This document shows positions 1 to 6,405 of a stretch of DNA of 7,611 nt, one piece after another. The DNA comes from Deltaproteobacteria bacterium (GTDB lineage: Bacteria; Myxococcota_A; UBA9160; SZUA-336): positions 1-7,611 of the forward strand of contig DAOVBF010000054.1 in the NCBI GenBank assembly GCA_030673955.1, given 5' to 3'. The notes beneath the pieces were generated by a model that saw only the letters and a list, made by a program, of their open reading frames with translations, did not search any database and was not told the origin of the DNA. Numbering within the stretch: the stretch's first letter is position 1; every line of letters begins with the position of its first letter. The translations under genes and the position numbers were made by a program.

Positions 1-408
1 ATTGCCGCCGATGTAGTTGCGCACGCCGTCCGCGATGGCCCGGTCGATCACATTGCGGTTCACCGGGTCGAGAACGATGATGCTGTCGTCGTCCATTCGC
101 TTGGTGGAGGCCGCGTCGATCCAGTAGCCGTTCCAGCCCGACGCTCGCAGCTCGGGAAGCACCTTCTGGGTGTAGTCCCCGCCTTGGCAGCTCACGATGG
201 CGTCGTGGCTCCCGAGCCGGTCCACCGCCGCGGCGTCGGCCACGGGGGGAGCGTCCACGCCCACGTCGGGGCCTGCCCGGCCCACCTGGGTGGTGGAGAA
301 GAACTCCGGCTCCAGCCCTCTGAGGTCACCTTCGGCCTGCATGCGCTCCATCAGGACGGAGCCCACCATGCCGCGCCAGCCAACGAATCCAACTCTCTTG
401 ATTGCCAT
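1..408 (-). CDS. asd: Aspartate-semialdehyde dehydrogenase, N-terminal part (cut by left edge)
   Basis: This cytosolic enzyme reduces L-aspartyl-4-phosphate to aspartate semialdehyde with NADPH, the branch point to lysine/diaminopimelate, threonine and methionine. The first 136 residues are present. The Rossmann NADP-binding start GWRGMVG is at residues 10-16, FFSTTQ at about 36-41, SCQGGDYT at 73-80, GYWIDAAS at 94-101 and LDPVN at 113-117. This is the E. coli-type (gammaproteobacterial) Asd subgroup rather than the Gram-positive/archaeal-like one. The window ends after Gly-Gly-Asn, exactly before the expected catalytic cysteine of the GGNCT motif, so that residue cannot be verified. The ATG at 408 fits the family N-terminus, and an in-frame TGA two codons upstream rules out an upstream start. 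I see no good Shine-Dalgarno sequence just before it. It follows the MAPEG gene on the same strand after 75 bp, in which I see no convincing terminator or promoter. Confidence 0.95.
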   Translation of the reverse strand, partial: MAIKRVGFVGWRGMVGSVLMERMQAEGDLRGLEPEFFSTTQVGRAGPDVGVDAPPVADAAAVDRLGSHDAIVSCQGGDYTQKVLPELRASGWNGYWIDAASTKRMDDDSIIVLDPVNRNVIDRAIADGVRNYIGGN

Positions 409-483
409 GATTCAGCAATCGGTAACAGATGTCGGACCGAAAATCATCGCCTCCGCGAAGTGACCTTCCCCGCTGACCCACCC

Positions 484-912
484 TCAGGCCCCGGGGACCC
501 TCGCGGCCGTGACGATCTCCGCGACCATCCACCCGAAGCAGACGATCTGAACCAGCATCGTGGTAAAGCGCAGGTTGATGACCAGCGATGCGTTGGACGA
601 GATGTGGATGATGGACTGCAGGATGCGGGCGGCCAGATAGACCTGCGCCAGGAGCGAGAAGGCGGGCGTGGAGACGCCGGCCAGCGTTCCCACCAGCACC
701 ACCGAGGCCATGAGCGGCAGGTTTTCGGCCGCGTTGATATGTGCGCGGTTCACGCGCCAGTAGAGATTCGAACCGTGGGGCGAGCCGCTGGGGAATTCGT
801 TCGGCGCCTGCTTCCCCTGCAGCACCAATCCCACGCGCCACAGGCCGACCGTCACCACGAGCAGCACGGTCCAGGCGGCGAAGCCGAGAAGACACCAGAG
901 CGGCGTTGTCAT
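484..912 (-). CDS. MAPEG-family integral membrane protein
   Basis: The 142-residue protein has the length and plan of the MAPEG family (membrane-associated proteins in eicosanoid and glutathione metabolism), whose members are small four-helix membrane proteins, often trimeric and glutathione-binding. Hydrophobic segments lie at roughly residues 5-30, 66-88, 90-107 and 115-138. The diagnostic polar stretch after the first helix is clear: RVNRAHINAAENLP at 53-66, with the conserved Arg, Asn-Arg-Ala-His, Asn and Glu residues. AARILQSIIHI at about 94-104 matches the second conserved region. Bacterial members are poorly characterised, so the substrate is unknown; glutathione-linked detoxification is only a family-level guess. 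It starts 14 bp after the transporter stop and has the strongest ribosome binding site in the block, so it is probably the last gene of the dusB operon before asd. Confidence 0.88.
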   Translation of the reverse strand: MTTPLWCLLGFAAWTVLLVVTVGLWRVGLVLQGKQAPNEFPSGSPHGSNLYWRVNRAHINAAENLPLMASVVLVGTLAGVSTPAFSLLAQVYLAARILQSIIHISSNASLVINLRFTTMLVQIVCFGWMVAEIVTAARVPGA

Positions 913-926
913 GGATTCCTCCTTCG
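913..926 (-). promoter_or_regulatory. Strong ribosome binding site of the MAPEG gene
   Basis: On the minus strand the whole 14-bp gap between the transporter stop (TAA, 927-929) and the MAPEG ATG reads CGAAGGAGGAATCC. It contains a full AAGGAGG core five bases before the start codon. This fixes the MAPEG start and suggests independent, efficient initiation, unlike the overlapping starts further upstream. Confidence 0.85.
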
Positions 927-2171
927 TTAGAGCAAGAGGCCGGCGACGGCGCCGGTCAGAAAGGTGGCGAGAGAGCCGGCGTAGATCGCCCGGATGCCGT
1001 CGCGCGCGATATCGCCCCGGCGACTCGGCGCGATCCCCCCGAGGCCACCGAGGAGGATCGCGAGCGAGCCGAAGTTCGCGAATCCGCAGAGCGCATAGCT
1101 CGCGATCACGATCGAGCGCGGATCGAGACTTGCTTTGGCGTCCGCCAACATCTGGTAGGCCAGGAACTCGTTGAGGACGGTCTTGATCCCGAGCATCTCC
1201 CCCACCGAGAGCGCATCCACCCAGGGCACGCCCAGCAGCCAGGCCAGGGGGGCCAGGATGAAGCCGAGCAGGCTCGCGAAGGTGAGTTGGGGATAGCCGA
1301 CCACGCCTCCGAGCGCGCCGAGCAAATCATCGAACATGTAAATGAGCGCCACGAAGGCGATCAGCATCGCGCCGATGTTGAGCGCCAGACGCAGCCCATC
1401 GGTGGCGCCGTTCGCGGCAGCGTCGATCGCGTTCGCGTTGACGCGCTCGATGCGGATGCGCGCCCCGCCCAGGGTCTGGGGCTTGCCCTCCTCGGGAATC
1501 ATGAGCTTGGCAATGGCGACTGCAGCTGGCGCCGACATGAAGCTCGCCGCGATCAGATGTCCCGCGTACTCTCCGCCCAGCATGCTCATGTAGGCCACGA
1601 GCACGGTGCCGGCGACCGTAGCCAGTCCCGCGGTCATCACGCAGAAGAGCTCGCTGCGCGTCATCCCTTCCACGTAGGGTCGGATCATGAGCGGTGCCTC
1701 GGTCATGCCGATAAAGATGTTTGCAATCGTGGCGAGGGATTCGGCGCCGCTGATTCCCATGAGGCGGTGCAGGCCGTGCGCGAGCCAGTTCACGATGCGC
1801 TGCAGAATTCCGAAGTGGTAGAGGACCGAGAAGACGCTGGCCATGAAGATGATGATGGGAAGCACGCGTACCGCGAACACGAAAGGCAGGCGCAGCGGCT
1901 TTCCGTCGGGGCCGAGTACCTCGTCGGGCCAGCGGCCGAAGACGAAATCGATGCCGCGGTCCGCGTAGCCCAGGAAGGCCAGCGCCAGGTCGGTGGCCAG
2001 CCCGAAGAACCAGTCGCCGAAGGGGGTGCGCAACGCGATCAGGGCGATCGCGAGCTGCAAGCCCAGGGCGAAGAGGATGGGAACCCAGCGAATCGCGCGT
2101 CGATTTGTCGACGTCACCCAAGCGAGGAAGATAAGGACCCCGATTCCGAGGACCCCGATAGCTCGTTCCAT
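927..2171 (-). CDS. nupC: Concentrative nucleoside transporter (CNT/NupC family)
   Basis: This is a 414-residue polytopic inner-membrane protein of the CNT family, which imports nucleosides with Na+ or H+. The family signature is NIFIGMTEAPLMIRPY at residues 151-166. Further conserved parts are LATVAGTV at 183-190 (cation-site region in the Vibrio cholerae CNT), LNEFLAYQ at 333-340 and CGFANFGSLAILLGG at 362-376, which carry the acidic and Asn/Ser ribose-contact positions. An N-terminal helix is at about 4-20, and the length is normal. One oddity is Met156, where the V. cholerae protein has Gln in GQTEAP next to the base-binding Thr-Glu. The open frame continues upstream to 2660 inside thiE, but I chose the ATG at 2171. 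The family N-terminus fits it, and AGGAGAG lies about nine bases before it, at the 3' end of thiE. The gap to thiE is 5 bp. The symbol denotes the family; specific orthology to E. coli NupC is not claimed. Confidence 0.93.
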   Translation of the reverse strand: MERAIGVLGIGVLIFLAWVTSTNRRAIRWVPILFALGLQLAIALIALRTPFGDWFFGLATDLALAFLGYADRGIDFVFGRWPDEVLGPDGKPLRLPFVFAVRVLPIIIFMASVFSVLYHFGILQRIVNWLAHGLHRLMGISGAESLATIANIFIGMTEAPLMIRPYVEGMTRSELFCVMTAGLATVAGTVLVAYMSMLGGEYAGHLIAASFMSAPAAVAIAKLMIPEEGKPQTLGGARIRIERVNANAIDAAANGATDGLRLALNIGAMLIAFVALIYMFDDLLGALGGVVGYPQLTFASLLGFILAPLAWLLGVPWVDALSVGEMLGIKTVLNEFLAYQMLADAKASLDPRSIVIASYALCGFANFGSLAILLGGLGGIAPSRRGDIARDGIRAIYAGSLATFLTGAVAGLLL

Positions 2172-2176
2172 AGGTA

Positions 2177-2827
2177 CTACTCTCCTGGGGGGGACGCGAA
2201 CTTCGCGCTCAAGCGACGCGTGGCTTCGGCGGGATCCGCCGCGTTCGTGATCGCGGAGATCACGGCCGCCGCACACGCGCCGGCGGCGCGCACCTGGGAC
2301 AGGTTTGCCTCCGTGATTCCGCCGATGGCCACGAGGGGCCGCTGGGCCATGCGCACGGCCTGGGCCAGCGCGTCGACGCCGCGGGCGCTGTACTCGGACT
2401 CCTTGGAAGTCGTTTCGAATACCGGCCCGAAGGCGATGTAATCGGCCGGACGATCGCGGCTCTCGCGCACCTGCTCCAGCGTGTGGGTCGAGAGCCCGAC
2501 CAGCAGCCGGCGGCGCAAATCCGACGGAATGCGTTCGGGTGGAAGATCTTCCTGACCCAGGTGGACGCCGTCGGCGCCGGAAAGGTCGGCCAGATCGAAA
2601 CGGTCGTTCACAATGAGGAGAGCCCCTGCCTCGTGCGCCTGCTCGGCGGCCCAGCGGCACAGCTCCAGCGTCTCGCGGTCGCTCGTATGCTTCAGCCTGA
2701 GCTGCAGCGCAGTCGCGCCGCCCGCGAGAGCGGCCTGCACGACCGTGCGTGGATCATTGCGCCAGCGCGGGTCGTCGTCAGCAAGCGGATAGATCCCGGC
2801 AAGCTTCGCCTGCGCGCCCGGCCTCAA
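2177..2827 (-). CDS. thiE: Thiamine-phosphate synthase
   Basis: ThiE is a cytosolic TIM-barrel enzyme that joins hydroxymethylpyrimidine diphosphate to the thiazole phosphate, giving thiamine monophosphate. At 216 residues it has the usual length. Visible motifs are QLRLK at 42-46, VNDRFDLA at 73-80, GADGVHLGQEDLP at 84-96, the STHT turn at 113-116, ADYIAFGPVFETTSK at 128-142 (phosphate-binding loop) and PLVAIGGI at 164-171. The start is a TTG at 2827 that overlaps the ntrC stop as TTGA. A GGAG lies nine bases upstream, and there is no suitable ATG before the conserved region. No other thiamine genes are in the window and I see no TPP riboswitch, so its expression probably depends on the ntrBC transcript and translational coupling. 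The final codons (Pro-Pro-Gly-Glu, then TAG) include a run of seven C and also provide the transporter's ribosome binding site. Confidence 0.94.
   Translation of the reverse strand: MRPGAQAKLAGIYPLADDDPRWRNDPRTVVQAALAGGATALQLRLKHTSDRETLELCRWAAEQAHEAGALLIVNDRFDLADLSGADGVHLGQEDLPPERIPSDLRRRLLVGLSTHTLEQVRESRDRPADYIAFGPVFETTSKESEYSARGVDALAQAVRMAQRPLVAIGGITEANLSQVRAAGACAAAVISAITNAADPAEATRRLSAKFASPPGE
2187..2193 (-). other. Seven-C homopolymer in slippery phase at the thiE/transporter junction
   Basis: On the minus strand the last thiE codons read TCC CCC CCA GGA GAG TAG. The phase C_CCC_CCA matches the X_XXY_YYZ pattern of -1 slippery heptamers. After a -1 shift the frame is AGG AGA GTA GTA CCT ATG, which avoids the thiE stop and enters the transporter in frame. 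No experiment is implied; the run may simply encode Pro codons next to a ribosome binding site. Confidence 0.3.
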
Positions 2828-4263
2828 CCCGAGCCGCTCCGTGCTTCAGCGGTGGGGATCTCGAGCTCCACGATCTTTCTGCGCAGCGTATTGCGGTTGA
2901 TGCCGAGCAGACGCGCCGCCTGGATCTGGTTTCCGCCCGAGCGGCGCAGCGCCTCGCTGATCACCACGCGCTCCAACCGCTCGACGAAGCTCCAGTAGGG
3001 TCCTGGCTCCGACATGCTGTCGGCGCCGTCGAGTGTCTCGATGAGCTCGTCGCGCACGAGGCTCGTCCAGTCCTCCGCTGCCGGGCGCGCGAGGTCGGTG
3101 GCGCCTTTGATGTCGTCCTCGCTGATCACGTCCCCCGATGCGAGAACGAGCGCGCGTTTAATCACGTTCTCCAGTTCGCGCACGTTGCCGGGCCAGCTGT
3201 GGTGGGACAGCGACCGGAGTGCGCCCTCGGTGGGCCAGCGCTTGGGTATGCCCAGCTCGTGCGAGAAGCGCTCCACGAAGTGCTCGACGAGGATGGGAAT
3301 GTCCTCGCTCCGTTCGCGCAGGGGCGCGATGCGAATCGGCACCACGTTCAGGCGGAAGTAGAGATCTTCGCGAAAGCGTTTCTCCTCGACCGCCTTCTCC
3401 AGGTCTTGATGGGTGGTCGACAGGATACGCACATCGATGGAAACCGGGGTCGTGGTGCCCAGCGGGGTGACCTCGCGCTCCTGCAGCACGCGCAGTAGCT
3501 TGGCTTGAAGCGGAAGGGGCAGGTCGCCGACCTCGTCGAGCAGAAGCGTTCCGCCGCCCGCGTCGCGGAAGCAGCCTGTACGCGCTTGGGTGGCGCCGGT
3601 GTAGGCGCCACGCTCGTGGCCGAAGAGCTCGGATTCGATGAGCTCCGAGGGGATGGCCGACATGTTCACCGCAACGAAGGGTCCCTCCCGGCGTCGGCTG
3701 TGATAGTGGAGCGCGCGTGCGACGAGCTCTTTGCCGGTGCCGCTTTCCCCGAGGATGAGCACGCTCGCGTCACTCATCGCGACGCGTCCGATCGTCTTGA
3801 AGGTCTCCACCATGGTGGCGCTCTTGCCGACCAGCGCTTCGCCACTGCGGAAGAAACCGCCGACCTGGCGCCGCAGCTGCACCAGCTCGCTCCGGAGGCC
3901 CCGAAGACGCTGTGCTTTTTCGACCAGCGCCTCGACCTGTGCCAGGTCGAAGGGCTTGGTCAGGTAATCGAAGGCCCCACGCTTCATGGCTTCGACCGCG
4001 TTCTGGAAGGTGTTCTGGGCGGTGATGATGATGGCGAGCGGCCCGTCGGGACCGCGGCCTCTGAGCTCGTCGAGGAGATCGAGGCCCGAGGTGCCCGGCA
4101 TCCGGATGTCGAGGAAGGCGAGGTCGAAGCGCCCGCTCGCCAGTTGCTCGCGTGCTTCCTGGCCGTCACTGGCCTCCTCGACCTCGTGGCCCGCCCCTTC
4201 GAGTGCCTCTCGCAGCACGAAGCGGATCGAGCTCTCGTCGTCCGCGATCAGAATCCGACTCAT
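2824..4263 (-). CDS. ntrC: NtrC-type sigma-54-dependent response regulator
   Basis: This 479-residue protein has the full NtrC layout. The receiver domain covers about residues 1-120, with acidic pair Asp8/Asp9, phosphoacceptor Asp52 in DIRMPG, Thr81 and Lys103. The AAA+ domain covers about 142-375, with Walker A GESGTGKE at 172-179, the sigma-54 contact loop GAYTGA at 219-224, Walker B LLLDEVGDL with Asp243/Glu244, arginine-finger region FREDLYFRL at 297-305 and WPGNVREL at 357-364. A Fis-type helix-turn-helix (NQIQAARLLGINRNTLRRK) lies at about 445-463. It should bind enhancers and drive sigma-54 RNA polymerase when phosphorylated by the adjacent NtrB. The loop has Tyr in place of the usual Phe of GAFTGA, a known natural variant. 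The ATG overlaps the ntrB stop (ATGA). The pairing with ntrB and dusB favours a true nitrogen regulator over another NtrC-family protein, but target genes cannot be read from the window. Confidence 0.93.
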   Translation of the reverse strand: MSRILIADDESSIRFVLREALEGAGHEVEEASDGQEAREQLASGRFDLAFLDIRMPGTSGLDLLDELRGRGPDGPLAIIITAQNTFQNAVEAMKRGAFDYLTKPFDLAQVEALVEKAQRLRGLRSELVQLRRQVGGFFRSGEALVGKSATMVETFKTIGRVAMSDASVLILGESGTGKELVARALHYHSRRREGPFVAVNMSAIPSELIESELFGHERGAYTGATQARTGCFRDAGGGTLLLDEVGDLPLPLQAKLLRVLQEREVTPLGTTTPVSIDVRILSTTHQDLEKAVEEKRFREDLYFRLNVVPIRIAPLRERSEDIPILVEHFVERFSHELGIPKRWPTEGALRSLSHHSWPGNVRELENVIKRALVLASGDVISEDDIKGATDLARPAAEDWTSLVRDELIETLDGADSMSEPGPYWSFVERLERVVISEALRRSGGNQIQAARLLGINRNTLRRKIVELEIPTAEARSGSG

Positions 4264-5345
4264 GCGCCCCTCCGGACCGGCAGCTGGACGCGCATTCGGG
4301 TTCCGCCCTCAGGCAGATGGAACGCCTGGATCCGCCCGCCGTGTCGCACGACCCAGTGCTGGGAAACGGCGAGACCCAAGCCCGTTCCTTGCTCCCGCCG
4401 GGTGAAGAACGGTGTGAAGATATGGGGCATGTCCTTCTCGGAGATCCCGTGGCCGGTGTCGTCGATGTCGACGCGCACCATCCGCAGGCGCCCCTTCTCA
4501 TCGGATGAGATCTGGAATTGCGCATCCATGCGCGTCCGCAGCACGAGCCGTCCCCTGTCGCCCATGGCCTGCACCGCGTTGCGGACCAGGTTGAGGAAGA
4601 CCTGCGTCATCCGGTCGGGGTCCAGCTCCAGCTCGGGGATGCTGGGATCGTACTCGCGTACCACCTCGACGCCCCGCCAGCCTGCCGCGTGGCTGTGCAG
4701 CTCGAGCAGCTTATCGAGCACCTGGTGAAGGTTTACGGGCTGCAAGCGGAGGTCGCCGCCGCGGGTGAACTCGCTGAGACCGTCGAGCAGGCGCAGGATG
4801 CGATCCGTCTCGTCGCGGATGAGCTCGGGGTAACGCTGGAGCTCCGAATCGTTGAGCTTGTCCGACAGCAGCTCCGAGCACCCGCGGATGCCGCCGAGCG
4901 GGTTACGCACCTCGTGCGCGAAGCCCGCCGCGAGCTGCGAAAAAAGCTCGGAGAGGGCGCGCTGATCCATGAGCGACTCGAGCTCGCTCCCGATCGTTCG
5001 ATCGCGAAGCGTGAGAACCGCCCCGTCCACCTCATCCCCGACTCCGATCGGCGACGCAGCCAGATCCACGATCAGCGGCTCTTTGCCGAATGGCTGTGGC
5101 AGTGTGCAGGCATGGGCGGAGACCTCGCGTTGGTTTCGCAGCGCCTCCGCGAAGAGCGAGAGGGCCGGATGCTCGGGTCCCAGGTACGCTTCGAGCTTGC
5201 GGCCCCGCGTTGCTGTCGCCGAAACACCCAGGATCCGACTGGCCTCGGCGTTCTGAAGCTCGGTGCGCCCGTTTGCGTCGATGGCGATGACGCCGACCCG
5301 GAGGGAATCGAGGATGGCTCGCAGTCTGTCACCGGCCCCAGTCAT
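4260..5345 (-). CDS. ntrB: NtrB-type soluble sensor histidine kinase
   Basis: This 361-residue kinase/phosphatase has no membrane segment, as expected for cytosolic NtrB, which in studied bacteria takes its nitrogen signal from PII protein. A PAS domain covers about residues 6-115. The dimerisation and phosphoacceptor region has His144 in GFAHEVRNPLGGIRG. The ATPase domain covers about 245-357, with N-box LNLVRNAVQAM (Asn256), G1 box DDTGHGI (295-301), TPFFT at 311-315 and GTGLGLA at 320-326. All catalytic boxes are intact. Its ATG overlaps the dusB stop (ATGA) and its own stop overlaps the ntrC ATG (ATGA), so the pair is translationally coupled and is the cognate system for the downstream ntrC. 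No clear Shine-Dalgarno precedes the start, only GGGCGG, which fits reinitiation after dusB. No glnB or glnA lies in the window, so a nitrogen input is inferred from synteny and architecture. Confidence 0.92.
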   Translation of the reverse strand: MTGAGDRLRAILDSLRVGVIAIDANGRTELQNAEASRILGVSATATRGRKLEAYLGPEHPALSLFAEALRNQREVSAHACTLPQPFGKEPLIVDLAASPIGVGDEVDGAVLTLRDRTIGSELESLMDQRALSELFSQLAAGFAHEVRNPLGGIRGCSELLSDKLNDSELQRYPELIRDETDRILRLLDGLSEFTRGGDLRLQPVNLHQVLDKLLELHSHAAGWRGVEVVREYDPSIPELELDPDRMTQVFLNLVRNAVQAMGDRGRLVLRTRMDAQFQISSDEKGRLRMVRVDIDDTGHGISEKDMPHIFTPFFTRREQGTGLGLAVSQHWVVRHGGRIQAFHLPEGGTRMRVQLPVRRGA

Positions 5346-5363
5346 GTCGGCCGCCCAAAAAAA
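5333..5363 (-). other. Seven-T slippery-like run and GC hairpin at the dusB/ntrB junction
   Basis: On the minus strand, near the dusB end, the codons are CGT TTT TTT GGG CGG CCG ACA TGA. The seven T (5357-5363) are in the T_TTT_TTT phase of a -1 slippery heptamer. Three bases later CGGCC (5353-5349) can pair with GGCCG (5337-5333) around an 11-base loop that holds the ntrB ATG. A -1 slip, or insertion of one base by transcriptional slippage, would read TGG GCG GCC GAC ATG and continue in ntrB. The spacer is shorter than in most known stimulators, so function is speculative. The hairpin might instead mask the ntrB start. Confidence 0.35.
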
Positions 5364-6364
5364 CGTCTCGCGTCTTCCAGCATGCGGTCGAGGTCCGCTG
5401 AGCGGTTGATGCGATCGCGGAAGCTGCTGCCGCCGTGGATTCCGCTCGAGTAGGCGCAGAGGTACTTCTTGAGCATATGGACGGTCTGGGTCGGCTCGCG
5501 GAAGTAATGCATCATCAAACTAAGGTGCCGTTCCACGAGCTTCGCCCGCTCCCGGGGCGAGGGCCGGGGAACCGGCCGTCCGCCGGCGAGCTCGACCACC
5601 TGCGAGAAGATCCACGGGTTGCTCATTGCGCCGCGTCCGATCATCACACCGGCGGCCCCCGTTTCGCGCAGCATGTCCAGGGCCTGCTGTGCTGTCGCGA
5701 CGTCGCCGTTCGCGAAGACGGGAATGCGTACCGCCCGCACCACCTCGGCGATGCGCGCGCGGTCCACCTTCCCGGAGTAGAGCTGAGCGCGGGTGCGACC
5801 GTGCACGCTCACGAAATCCGCGCCTTCCGCCTCGCTGATGCGCGCGACCTCGGGCGCGGTGATCGAGTCGGAGCTCCAGCCGAGCCGCATCTTCACCGAG
5901 AGCACCCCGTTTGGGATGGCGCGCCGCATGGAGGCGACAAGCGGCGCAACGCGTGCCGGTTGCCGCAGCAGTGCGGAGCCCGCGCCCTTGCGGATGAACT
6001 TCTTGACCGGGCAGCCGAGGTTCAGGTCGATGAACTCCGCACCGTGGTCCACCAGCATGCCGGTGGCCTCCGCCAGCGCGTCCTTTTCGCAGCCGAAGAG
6101 CTGATACGCGAGCGGCTCCTCCCTGGGGGCGCTCTCGACCAGCCGCCAGCTCTTGGCCCCGCGCCTCACCAGTCCCATGGCCGAGACCGTCTCCGTGAAG
6201 ACCAGGGCGGCTCCGGCCTCTCGCGCAATCAGGCGAAAAGGCAGATTCGTGACGCCCGACATGGGTGCCAGCACCAGATTCCGCTCCAGCGTGCGGGGGC
6301 CAATGGTGACGGGTCCCACGCTGGGCTGGGCTTCTGCGTCATTGAGTTGCATCATGCTCGCCAC
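5342..6364 (-). CDS. dusB: tRNA-dihydrouridine synthase, DusB/NifR3 family
   Basis: DusB is an FMN enzyme that reduces specific uridines in tRNA to dihydrouridine with NADPH. Motifs along the TIM barrel are LAPMSGVTNLPFR at about residues 32-44, DLNLGCPVKK at 113-122 with catalytic Cys118, KMRLGW at 158-163, VHGRTRAQ at 187-194 (conserved His188), FANGD at 217-221 and the phosphate-binding IGRGAMSNPWIF at 242-253. The 340-residue length is typical, with a helical C-terminal domain after about residue 265. The longest start is GTG at 6364; ATG codons at 6355 and 6352 are equally plausible and none has a strong ribosome binding site. It heads the operon and overlaps ntrB by ATGA, the same order as nifR3-ntrB-ntrC in alphaproteobacteria. 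Phe codons are TTC in nine of twelve cases; two of the three TTT codons are adjacent at the 3' end and form the seven-T run. DusB rather than another Dus subgroup is a family-level call. Confidence 0.93.
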   Translation of the reverse strand: MASMMQLNDAEAQPSVGPVTIGPRTLERNLVLAPMSGVTNLPFRLIAREAGAALVFTETVSAMGLVRRGAKSWRLVESAPREEPLAYQLFGCEKDALAEATGMLVDHGAEFIDLNLGCPVKKFIRKGAGSALLRQPARVAPLVASMRRAIPNGVLSVKMRLGWSSDSITAPEVARISEAEGADFVSVHGRTRAQLYSGKVDRARIAEVVRAVRIPVFANGDVATAQQALDMLRETGAAGVMIGRGAMSNPWIFSQVVELAGGRPVPRPSPRERAKLVERHLSLMMHYFREPTQTVHMLKKYLCAYSSGIHGGSSFRDRINRSADLDRMLEDARRFFGRPT

Positions 6365-6405
6365 AGCCGAGTTCCAGTTGCAGTGGGGTCGCGAGAGGGC
6401 CCCAT

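Noticed and set aside
436..460. Possible terminator between the MAPEG gene and asd (minus strand TCGC-GGAG-GCGA followed by TGATTTT)
   Set aside because: The stem has only four pairs and the T-run is four long, too weak to call an intrinsic terminator.
2247..2263. Inverted repeat GTGATC-N5-GATCAC inside thiE
   Set aside because: It encodes the conserved barrel strand (Val-Ile-Ser-Ala-Ile) and the arms are only six bases; chance is likely.
741..2441. 566-codon open frame on the plus strand
   Set aside because: It is antisense to the MAPEG gene, the transporter and part of thiE, all with clear family motifs. Its product is rich in Arg, Glu, Asp, His and Gln without recognisable domains, typical of a GC-rich shadow frame.
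2172..2660. Upstream extension of the transporter frame by 163 codons
   Set aside because: It overlaps thiE on the same strand in another frame, is Arg-rich with no family similarity, and the transporter has a good ATG and ribosome binding site at 2171. The open frame matters only for the slippage idea noted above.
3505..4728. 407-codon plus-strand open frame
   Set aside because: It lies antisense to ntrC and ntrB, whose motifs are intact, and shows no domain of its own.
4991..5004. CGATCG-TT-CGATCG repeat inside ntrB
   Set aside because: Short GC-rich self-complementary hexamers are frequent here and the stretch is ordinary coding sequence.
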